A stretch of DNA of 64,000 bases, taken from assembly GCA_035610835.1 (NCBI GenBank), contig CM069459.1, positions 54,157,316-54,221,315 of the forward strand, read 5' to 3'. This document shows, one piece after another, positions 43,881 through 54,000 of this stretch. The position numbers and the translations under genes are program-made. The DNA comes from Ophiura sarsii. Taxonomy: Eukaryota; Echinodermata; Ophiuroidea; Amphilepidida; Ophiuridae. The notes under the pieces were generated by a model. That model saw only the letters and a list, made by a program, of their open reading frames with translations. It was not told where the DNA came from and did not search any database. Each line of letters begins with the position of its first letter. Positions within the stretch are counted from its first letter, which is position 1.

Positions 43881-45717
43881 TTATTGACCTATAATCAACG
43901 ATTGATTTAATTTGACCATTCCGTGGATTGGCTGTAAAAAAGGGCTTTACTAAGATTGTAAAATGATAACTAAATGGTATATTTTCAAAATTATTTCTTT
44001 TTTAATTCAAGCCAAACTGTGGGTCATTTCAGCAGTACCAATGGTTTTAAAATGCATGCCTGAAATGTTCATGACGCCTTTGAGAAGAAGAAAAAAACCC
44101 ATTCTTTCTGACTCACTCTATAGATTTACCTTCTACAGATACCAAAAGATATCTGTTACGAACAACAGTTTTTATACATCTGACTTGTTGGGGTATAAAA
44201 GGAGTGTATGGGTTCGAATCTTTCTAACAATAACAGCTGAAGCGTTCCATTCTAATGCTGGAGGCTCACACAAACTCCCCTATGTTTTTAATTGTAAAAC
44301 TTACCAGTAGATATGACCAGCAGAACTAGACATTTCGTGACCAAGTCCATCATTACAAATAATTGTCCTCTTCAGACCGGCTCACAGAGGCATTGTTTTC
44401 ATGATAGTCATGCTATAAAATCCATTTCTGGTTTAGAAACAATGATTCTACTCCTAGGTGCCGTTTAAGAATCAACATTGCATCATTGTACGAATTGTGC
44501 ACATTAATTCCAAAATTCTGGCGCCAAGAAGAGTAATTGTTATAGTGTGCGATTGGTGCTAAAGTGTGAAGTATACAGTAGGTATATTAAGCTCCGCTGC
44601 TGTTTGTTAAGTAATCCTTTACGTTACTCCCTGTATATCATGACCAGCCGCATGCACATTATGCAATCTAGTTATATATTTCAATATAGAAATATTACAG
44701 TTTTGACAAACTTCCCCAACATGTATACTCTCAAATGACAGCTTGAAATGATAATGTGCTATCAAGTCGGGCAATCAGCTAATCATGTACGTTAGAATTC
44801 ACTTTTTCATATTTTAATATTCCTATAGGCTCCACGGCCTACTAGATTTGGTGAAATGGAAACAATGTGGATCGCATCTATCTCGTTTTACTATTACTTG
44901 TATTATGTGCCACTTGATCTGTCGATTGGATAGTGGACGTAGTCATGGTTATCAGTAAACGGGGAAAACCCTCAAACCGCGAGCAGTAAAGCGTGCTCTT
45001 CAACCCTTCATACATTCATAAAAGGTTCTGCATGCCTCAATTGATCAATTAATCAGCGAAACTACAAAGCATGACATAAAAGTCTCATGTCTGTTGAGAA
45101 GTCGTTTCATCGCGATTCGTATAATAATTATGCCTATGACATCCTCAAGTGTAGGCTATAGGCCTACCCAGCTGATTGATTATATGTGACGGACTGAGCA
45201 AAAACTAAAATCCCGGGAAATCAGTTGAGTTTCAATATAAATGATATGGTCACTGGTTCCAACTACATACATGACAGCCAAGTGAGATTTGTACAATGGC
45301 CAGATTTGATCAAATAAATTCAGGCCATAAATATCGATGTTGCCTACCTATGATTTAAAGGCGTCAATTGTGTGCAGTCCTCAAAGTGTTATCGCACTTT
45401 TCACTTTGTTACCAGGATACAAATATGATAGCAAAATCGTAAACATATGACATAATACAACTTGGAACAATACAAATACGTTAAGATACATGCAAATGCC
45501 TAACTATACACTTGAATTACAAAGCCAATGCCTAACTTTACACTGAGATCAATGCAAATGCCTCACTATACACTTGGATTACAATGCAAATGCCTAACTT
45601 TACACTGAGATCAATGCAAATGCCTAACTATACATTCGGAATAATGCAAATGTCTAACTTTACACAGAGCGATACGATTCCTAATAACTTCAAAGTCATG
45701 GTTTTAGAATGGATTTA

Positions 45718-45764
45718 GTGTGAAAAATAAACTGTCCTGCTAGCAGGACAGTTTATTTTCACTC
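45718..45764. repeat. Near-perfect palindrome around CTGTCCTGC-TA-GCAGGACAG
   Basis: A perfect inverted pair with 11-base arms (ACTGTCCTGCT / AGCAGGACAGT, 45731-45752) sits inside a longer imperfect hairpin (GTGAAAAATAA / TTATTTTCAC). Unit A at about 39850 has the outer arms but lacks about 14 central bases. Confidence 0.85.
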
Positions 45765-45799
45765 TAAGTTGGCTATGATGCTTTGTTCTATAACTATAA

Positions 45800-46368
45800 G
45801 AACAAAGCACCCTGTTACCCTGCCCATTGTTTGTCTTCTCGGGAGCAAGAAACCGGCTTTCTGGCTGAGAGTGAAGTGCTGGTAACCTCTCCTCTCCAGG
45901 GATCTTATCTTCGTGCCGGTCACTTTTGCATCTTCTGTTAACGGTTAATGCTGGTCGCATTTTTTCTTCACAAATATTTTATCTCATGTAGTTTTTAAGT
46001 GTGTAATATAATGAGTTTTTATCTCCTTGTTGCTTGTATATGTACATTAATTAGACTCCCTATTTGATTGGTGCTTAATACCTTTTCTTGTTTTTGTGAA
46101 ATGTTGTTTTGATATATCATAATGTTCTTTTATGTAGCCCATGTCTCTTTTTCTATCTGCGATCCTGGTTCTTGACGTGTAGACATCTCTTTTCTGTCTG
46201 CATCTCTTGAATCATCGAGCACCAATTGTTGTGTTTTCCCTGCTTGTATAATGTGCAATTATCTATAATATTTTATGGTTTTTAGGTTGATTATGTTGTT
46301 TTCTTTTTGTACTTATGGTTTTGTGAAGCGCCCAGAGGCTCCTTGCGTTGGGTGCTATAGTAAATCCA

Positions 46369-46420
<52 letters not shown>
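45800..46420 (+). mobile_element. Retroposon 3' end with (ATT)n tail, present only in unit B
   Basis: Unit A reads straight through (AACTATAATATGTGCTTGC) where unit B has 620 extra bases. The insertion ends GAAGCGCCCAGAGGCTCC, GTGCTATAGTAAATCC and then about 17 ATT triplets, the 3' structure of CR1/L2-type retroposons. No coding part is retained, so it is a 3'-UTR-only insertion or a SINE using that tail. Confidence 0.75.
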
Positions 46421-46421
<1 letters not shown>

Positions 46422-47602
46422 ACATGTGCTTGCTAAAAACCTCCTTTAACGAAAGGAATGCTGGTCAACAACCACAAGGTTGTTCTTTTAAGGCAAACAA
46501 CATAGATCATCCATAAAAAAACATGATTCGAATGAAGCAGTTTGTTCTTACATATACAGTTGAGAAACATTAGCATGTATTCTTTACAAAGCAACAGGGA
46601 GGTTATTTGGTTGGTGTGAGAATTTAATTGCCTACAATCTCTAAGTCAAGAAAAGAGAATAAAGCGACACAAAAAATATAGGTGATCCGTGCAATTGACA
46701 GCAAACCACACGGAAATTTGTGAGACATCCGAATGGTATGCTGGCAAAACGCAATATGAGAAAAAACAGGACCCGGAGGAGAACAGCCAAAACATAGAAA
46801 CGCTTGACTGCTGAACAAAGGTGAAATTCGCGGGCCAGCAAATAAACCAATTCTGATTGGCCTAGGAAAGGGTTACAAACAACACAATTGAGTACCTACA
46901 AAAATCAATGCGCGGGGGCCTTATCGCTGTAAGCAAATCAGAATAATTTAGATCTCAAAATATATTGTTTTAGTATATATATAGCTGAGTTTTTGCCTTG
47001 TATATTTAAAACAGCAAACCCGTGTTCACATTCAATTTTATTGCACATCAATCATAATCCTGAGAAAAGTACCAGCAAAAAGCATTATACAAGCGATATT
47101 TCGTCTTATAATTTATTCATTTTTAATATCATCATACCCTTTATAAGCAAATTCTATCGTTATCGTTATAGTACATAAACTAATACGCATCATTACGATC
47201 CAAAATCGATTTGTCACAATATCTGAGACAATTCTGATGTTCTTTTAACATATCATTAATAGGCCTACACGGTGAATCAAAAATATTGTACACATTAAAA
47301 AGGTTATTTGACCTTGACATGTGCATTGAACCATGACATTTTTGTTGTTGTTGTTTTTGGGTTTTTTTGTCGTTATTGTTTGTATAAAGCCTATTTAATC
47401 TTGTTCATCATCTTCCGAAAAACTGACTTCCGAAAAGTAATCGACCTTTGGTAATATGCATGATGTATAACTTTGATCTAAATGATTTTTAAAAAAAATT
47501 ATAAGTCGATATGCCCCTGTGTTTCCTGTTCAAACTCGTAATTCTTCCCTGTTAAGAACAAAATACCCAACATATTACTATTTTCGCGAATAACCAGCAC
47601 AG

Positions 47603-47945
47603 CACACACTTCACTTCCAAAAATTAAATTAAATTAAATGACAGTTGGATTTTGATCTGTCAGTTGGCCTGTCAATTTTGTGGAGAGCTTATCGGGGATT
47701 GCTTTTTGGAGTCTAAAGTTTTCGGAGAGTGTTTTGGGTGTTCTCATTTCAACTGAGTTTTTTTTTGCGGAATGCTTTTTGGAGTTGTATGCTTTAGAGG
47801 GCATTTTGGGTAGTGGATTAAGTTCTGGAGAACCATCGGTTAACTTTCCAATACAGCTACAACTTCTCCTCGAAATGTTATCCGCTAGCGGAGATGTTCG
47901 GATTACCTTAAACAATACCAGTGGGTAACGGGTAATAACCGGGGG
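47603..47945. repeat. Dispersed repeat, copy of 21478-21770
   Basis: Same orientation, with an extra ~45-base internal segment (around 47710-47765) and the same ending TATCCGCTAGCGGAGATGTT. It lies in unit B where unit A has different insertions. Confidence 0.75.
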
Positions 47946-49983
47946 TTACCAGGTTTTTGTGGGGTTTTTTTGCTATGAAGAGAGGGACGAAGCGCAGGCC
48001 CATTTTGGGGGAGGGTTTCGATCCCGGTCTGCTGGCACAGGGAGTTTATATACCAAAATGTTCCCTGAAGTCTGTAGCATACAACCTAGGTGGACATCCT
48101 TGCGAACGTGGATGTTAAGGAAAGTGACATTTGACCTCAATTTAGGGTCAAAGGTCATTATGTGTTTCAATGGGACTTTGATATAGCAAAGTCTTAATTG
48201 TAATTAGGTACGTCTGAATAGCTGGTGGTTGGGTGAATTAGCAGTGACATGGATTTCATGTTCACATTGGGGGATGGAGTTTGCGATTTTGTTTCCAAAT
48301 TGGGACAATCCTTTACCTTGCGACAGTTTGTTTGATATAATTCATTACTATAAAACATTATACCTATTACCTATACGATCTCGTTTAACCTAACAATTCT
48401 TAACCTACTACATTACAAACTCAAAGAAGGTTATATTGACTTTTTGAATAAGACAATATAATATATGGCTTACATATACAAAGAGAATTCTTGTTTTCGA
48501 CCATTGCGTCTTAATGTTGTTACATCAAATTTAGTAGAACCTGGTATTTTAGACCAATCCACAGGATGGCAATATGACATGGTTTTGTCATGGATGTGGC
48601 TGATTCAGAGATGACACTTGGAATCAATGAAATTGTTGAAAACCTGAAAATGCACATGATTTTTGAACAAAAACTTCACATAAGAACTGTGGAATTGTGA
48701 GTAATTAGAAAGCCTGAACTCAAGAAAAAAAAGGAAAACACACGCAAAAGATATATGAGCTGATAGAAAGTGCGCTTCATTAAAATACATCGAGGATTGA
48801 TTTAGTTTGACCATTCCGTGGATTGGCTTTAAAAAAGGGCTTTACTAAGGTTGTAAAATGATAACGTAAAATACATTTGATGACGCCTTTGAGGGGGAAA
48901 AAAGTTCCCGCTCTTTCGGACTCACTCTTTATATTTACCTTCTTCTACAGATCCCGAAGATATCTGTTACGAACAACAATATTTATACATCTGACTTGTT
49001 GGGGAATAAAAGGAGTGTATGGGTTCAAATCTTTCTAACAATTACAACTGAAACGTTCCATTCTATTTCTGGAGGCTTACACAAACTCCCTTATATTTCA
49101 ATATAAAACTTACCGGTAGATATGACCAGCAGAACTAGCCATTTCGTAACCAAGTCCATCTTTATACAAAAATGTAGTCCTCTTCAGACCGGCTTACGGA
49201 GGCATTGTTTTTATGATAGTCATACAATAAAATCCATTTGTGGTTTAGAAACAATGATTCTAGTTCAGAGGTGACGTTTAAGAATTCAAAATGGCATCAT
49301 TGTACAAATTGCCAAAATTAATTCCAAAATCCTGGCGCCAAGAAGAAGAGTTAAATATAGTGCGTGATTGGTGCTGAGCGTGGAGTACAGTAGGTATAAT
49401 AAACTCCGCTGCTATTGGTTATAAATAAATAATTCTCTACGTTACCACGGTTACTCCGTCATAAAGACTATATTCCGAGCAGCATGCAAATTACGCAATC
49501 TAATGATACATTTCAATGTGAAAATGATACAGTTTTGACAAACTTCCCCAAAATGCACAGACTCAATAACGACTTGAAATGATTATGTGCTATCACGTCG
49601 GGTAATCAGCTAATCATGCACGTTAGAATTCACTTTTTCATATTTTAATATACATTAACAAGATTAATTACTCCTCCACGGTCGACTGGATTTGGTGAAC
49701 GGGAAACAATGTGGGTCGCATCTCGTTTTACTATTATTAAATGGAAACAAAATAGGTCGCATTTCGTTTTACTATTTATTGTGTGCCCCATGTTTTGTCG
49801 AATGGATAGAGAACGTTGCCATGGTTAATATCAGTAAACAACAACCGCGAGCGGTAAATCGTGCTCTTCCACCTTCATAGCCATGTTGCACCAAATACAA
49901 GGTTCTCCATGCCTCATTTGATCAATTAATCAGCGAAACTACAAAGCATGACTTAAAAGTCTCATGTCTGTTGAGAAGTCGAT

Positions 49984-50230
49984 TCATCGCTTCTATGCCT
50001 ATGACATCCACGTGGTGTAGATATTAGATATGTGAGGGACTGAGCAAAAATTAAAACCCCAACTAGAGGCAAGTGAGATTTTTACAATGGTCAGATTTGG
50101 ATCAAATAAATTCAGGCCATCAATATCTATATATAACCTACATGTATGTTTTAAAGGCGTCAATTGTGTGCAGTCCTCAAAGTGTTATGGCGCTTATCAC
50201 TTTGTTACCAGGATACAAGTATGAAAGCTA
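49984..50230. repeat. Truncated third copy of the segmental unit
   Basis: Begins TTCATCGCTTCTATGCCTAT and carries matching blocks GCAAGTGAGATTT, AAATTCAGGCCAT and TTGTGTGCAGTCCTCAAAGT, then stops matching after GATACAAGTATGAAAGCTAAA. The break coincides with the palindrome cluster that follows. Confidence 0.8.
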
Positions 50231-50231
50231 A

Positions 50232-50313
50232 AACTTACCGTTAATTAACGGTATCTGGCTGTTTCTACTGGGCAAACTTACCGGTAATTAACGTTAAGTT
50301 CCCCAGTAGAAAC
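50232..50313. repeat. Cluster of two palindromes
   Basis: First, TTACCGTTAATTAACGGTA (50234-50252) is perfectly self-complementary. Second, a 53-base near-perfect hairpin runs from GTTTCTACTGGG (50261) to CCCAGTAGAAAC (50313), with AACTTACCG / CGTTAAGTT inside. A third related word GAGTAGAAACAGGGG follows at 50411. Confidence 0.85.
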
Positions 50314-51378
50314 ACGTGTTTCAGGTGGGGCGGCATTGTTTGGTATAACAAAAGGTCAAATGTCGTAGCCCATTGACTAGGATCGATAAACTTAGCGGTA
50401 ACTTTTTCGCGAGTAGAAACAGGGGGATTAAAAACTCGGAGAAACACGCTCTATTATACAGATTATGCTAATCACATTGACACCCCGCAGGCCTATGAAT
50501 GTCATATCTGCCCATTGTTGAGATTTGGTTCACAGTATAGCGCACTCTATCAGTGCTTCACCTGGAAGTTAAGCGTAAACTGTCAATCATTCGTTGTGAA
50601 TGAATATTCAGCCATGACTATTCATGACTCACACGATCTGATCGTCGCGATCCGGCGTCCTTCCCAACTGATCTGATTACAATATTCATAATGCAAATAA
50701 CGCCACGCCCCTCCTCTGTCACTGCTAGACGAAGCCATCCACAATTTAAAATTCGTATTTTGTTCTACGTAAATTAATTTCAAATAATTAATTATAAATG
50801 TTTCGTGTCATATAAGAACTAAATTCTGCCATCATCAAAGCAAATCAGATCTACTCTAATTCACAATCAGCTTTTTTACCATTGATGTATATACTATTTC
50901 TGTGCCACAAATCATGTTTTGAGCCGATAAAAACCACCAAGTCTCATGTCGTCTGGTTTGTTCTTGTTACGACCATGATACTGCGCCCCTATAAAACCTT
51001 CACCCGTGAATATGGTTTTAGTAGGCGAAATTTTGTATGAAGAGTGACCTATCCCATAATAGTTGACCTATATACTAAGTGTCTCTAGAACTTGAATTAA
51101 AGATAAACACGAGGAAAATCTGGGCTCTGCAGTAGAGTTAGGCGTGGCGGTGATAGGTTGGTTAGATCTAGTTATAGATCCTCTGACATACGGACTACCC
51201 CCAATCTACGTCTACCCCAACCCAGTGTCCGTCCGAGGCAGCTTGCTGCTTAATGGATCTATAAGAAAATAGGCAGAAATGTGTATTCGTCAGGGTCTGT
51301 GCTCTAGAACCAATCCACTATGACCCAACCCAAGCTCATGATGCAATAAAACAGTAGTGTACTATAATACAGGCCCGT
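50314..51378. other. Non-coding stretch, nothing recognised
   Basis: No gene is supported. ATGCAAAT occurs near 50691 and a TATAAAA word near 50990, but neither is followed by a recognisable transcript. Confidence 0.4.
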
Positions 51379-51587
51379 CAGATGGGGGGGCGACGGTTGC
51401 AAACGCCCCCCCCCCCCCCCCCCCCCCCCCCCTTTGAAACTTCTTTTTTTTCTTTTTCTTTTTTTAAGGTAAAAATTGCGTTTTTCTTAGTTTCAAATAT
51501 CAATGATAGTAAAACTACTCATATAACATTGACTACAGTGCTTTTTGGACTGTTAAATTGTGTGTCCGTGCGAATTTTTTTGACTTC

Positions 51588-51625
<38 letters not shown>

Positions 51626-51720
51626 ACTTACGTGAAATTCACGAGGTGACTGATTTGGAAAAAAATTGGGGCAACCTTTTACGAAAATTTTAGGTGAAAA
51701 CGCCCCCCCTTGGGCAAAAG
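51379..51720. repeat. Poly(C)-bearing interspersed repeat
   Basis: Two long C runs (51407-51432 and 51591-51625) sit in a segment bounded by GATGGGGGGGCG and ACGCCCCCCCTTGGGC. The proline-rich frame across it is a shadow. Confidence 0.65.
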
Positions 51721-51742
51721 TGTCTTACGGGGATGTAATAAT

Positions 51743-51972
51743 AATTTGATCAGTTCCAAATTAACGAACAATATTCGGTTTTTATCTCCCCAAAAAAGTA
51801 ATCCAAGCGTACGAACGCGATTAGGGCAACACGCACGCGGTTTTGGCTGCACACGCACACGCGTCACGCATATGATGCACAGTGCGATTGTTGCCTTCAT
51901 CGCACCCGCGTCTTTCTGTATCCATTCGCTGCTGTGTAACGAGGCTTTGCCAATTTGGAACTGATCAAACTA
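51743..51972. mobile_element. 230-bp element with TTTGATCAGTTCCAAATT inverted ends
   Basis: TTTGATCAGTTCCAAATT at 51745 is repeated in exact inverse at 51952-51969. The interior is rich in ACGCG/CACGC words. Likely a small MITE. Confidence 0.65.
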
Positions 51973-52019
51973 TAGTGCAGTGTGATAACGCAAGCCGTTC
52001 CTTAGGCTGGTCAGGAGAT

Positions 52020-52325
52020 GTATGAATCCGGGGAGGTACTCGGATTTGGTTTGGTCTGGAGTGTGCGGATGGAGATTCAAAAACCCTACCCATTTCTAAG
52101 GGTGATTTTGGAAAAAAACGGTACCCATTCTAAGGGTTTTGCTTCATTATAGACCCAATTTTTGCAAATTATTTGGATAATAGACCTAATTTTCGCAAGT
52201 TTTCGCGAAAATAGACCCATTTGTAAAAAGTGACCCTTTTATTAGGGATTTTCCAGCACAAAATCATAGGATTTTTAGCAAAAACGCTACCCATTAGAGC
52301 GGCACATCCCGGGGTATAAATACAT
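52020..52325. repeat. Dispersed repeat related to 6200-6425
   Basis: Contains GGTACTCGGATTTGG, CTACCCATTTCTAAGGGTGA, ATAGACCCATTTG and AGCGGCACATCCC. The ACCCAT/AAGGGT phrases recur several times internally. Confidence 0.5.
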
Positions 52326-53498
52326 CTATAGGTTGGTGCGCAGAGATATCTAAACACTTCGAGCTGTTTTGATACGAGATTAAAAATTGCGCTATTATTG
52401 GATTATCATATGTACCATTTTAACTAAGAAAACAGTTAATTAACATTGATACCCAAACGAAAATAGAATCTTGCCTGCTTTCCGGAGAGCCCTTTCGCGC
52501 AGGAGTCGTCTGGCTATAAATTAAGTAAATGGCTTAAATTGACTTGAAATCAAATAGAGAGCAACGTCGTCACTGGCGGAGGTTACTTCCTGTCATTAAA
52601 TTCATATTTTCTGTGAAAGCAATCTCGTCATCCATCAGAATTATATATATATTTACCATTTTTATATTAGTTTTTACGTTGATTTCAACTGTGCGAGATA
52701 AAAAGTGATATTTTTCTACGCTGCATAATATTCTATAAAAACTTAAATCTCCATAATTAAAATTCTGGAATTTCTGGAATTGCCTTTCCATCGGTTGGCT
52801 TTAAAGCAAAACCCTGCCGTTGGTGCTTTGGTGACAAAATTGATGAAATAATTTACAATTAGATGAAAGCTGACCATGAAGATCAAGTGGGTCACCAGGA
52901 CATTGACTTTAACTCCCTGTGCACTACCTGCCTATGTAATAGTGTTTATTTGGTTAACCACAAGTTTTACTCATTTAAATAACCAATTAAAATACTGCTT
53001 CTAAAAAGTTTTACTCCAATCTTTATCAGGGATACAATTATTCTAACAATGTCTTTGATTGGTGCAACAAATAGTGTATTCATCTTTCTGACCAATGAGC
53101 AGGAAGTTCTTTAGGGGTTAACATGAACAATTGATGATATATTTGTTTACATTTGAATTGCATTGATTAATATCGTCCAGAATGTGCTAACAGATAGCAA
53201 TGGTAATAAATCTGATTGAAATTTTAAAACATCTTCAGGACAAATCTTCAGTGCAACTTTATTGTTGTTATGCGCGGTCATTGAAATCGCCATAACTTTA
53301 AAAGTATCCATTCGATTTTGTTGAATGAGGTATCAAACTGCGGAGAAGAAATTCGCTCATTTAAAGTATATCTCAGATTTTTGGTACCGATTATCTATTT
53401 TGAATTAGCCAACCTCAAAGCACCTGGTCCGGGACTTTTGTTGCTAGGTGTGCTTCGATTCCATAGCCTGGGGTTGAGCTGTTTTTGAACAAATGTCA
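52326..53498. other. Non-coding stretch, nothing recognised
   Basis: AT-rich, no gene supported. It lies between the dispersed repeat and the 136-bp satellite. Confidence 0.4.
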
Positions 53499-53890
53499 CC
53501 AAACCGTTTTCTCACTCACCGATGTCAATGTTTATTTAATTCTTGTTGGTTTGCGATGGTCATCTTATGACATTTATACAATTCATAATTATGTGTACAA
53601 TATCTGTCACCGGTAAAACATCTGGGACCGGGCAACCAAACCGTTTTCTCACTCATCAATGTCAATGTTCGATTTATTTTTGTTGGTTTGCGATGGTCAT
53701 CTTTGACATTTATACAATTCATAATTATGTGTACATTATCTGTCACCGGTACAACATCTGGGACCGGGCAACCAAACCGTTTTCTTACTGATGTCTATTT
53801 GATTAATTCTTGTTGGTTTGCGATGGTCATCTTATACAATTCATAATTGTGTATACATTATCTGTCACCGGTACAATATCTGGGGCCGTA
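53499..53890. repeat. 136-bp satellite, about three copies, abutting the gap
   Basis: ACCAAACCGTTTTCTCACTC starts units at 53499, 53635 and 53771 (exact 136-base spacing). Each unit contains CTTGTTGGTTTGCGATGGTC and CTGTCACCGGTA. The third is shortened by a small internal deletion and ends close to the gap. Confidence 0.93.
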
Positions 53891-53900
53891 TGTGTGTTTT

Positions 53901-54000
53901 NNNNNNNNNNNNNNNNNNNNNNNNNNNNNNNNNNNNNNNNNNNNNNNNNNNNNNNNNNNNNNNNNNNNNNNNNNNNNNNNNNNNNNNNNNNNNNNNNNNN
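53901..54000. other. Assembly gap of exactly 100 N
   Basis: One hundred unknown bases, the conventional size for a scaffold join of unknown length. Sequence on the two sides need not be adjacent in the genome. Confidence 0.99.

Larger units (their letters stand above)
38109..45107. repeat. Subtelomere-like segmental repeat, unit A (7.0 kb)
   Basis: The unit begins TCATCGCGATTCGTCGCTT, and the same beginning recurs at 45108. Long blocks match unit B in order: 38109-38650 with 45108-45600, 39756-40760 with 46420-47290 plus the part before it, 41580-42100 with 47940-48350, and 43020-45107 with 48365-49983. No gene is supported anywhere in it. Extra length in unit A comes largely from the TIR elements at 38690 and 42103 and the foldback at 41298. 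Confidence 0.85.
45108..49983. repeat. Subtelomere-like segmental repeat, unit B (4.9 kb)
   Basis: Second tandem copy of the unit described at 38109, same orientation, with roughly 85-92% identity by eye in the aligned blocks. It lacks the three unit-A insertions but has its own retroposon at 45800. It ends with the same text as unit A (CTCATGTCTGTTGAGAAGTC) directly before the start of a third copy. No gene is supported. Confidence 0.85.

Noticed and set aside
50520..50700. Possible 5S rRNA or snRNA-like segment (GAAGTTAAGC, ATGCAAAT words)
   Set aside because: Only scattered short matches; no conserved internal promoter, structure or full-length similarity.
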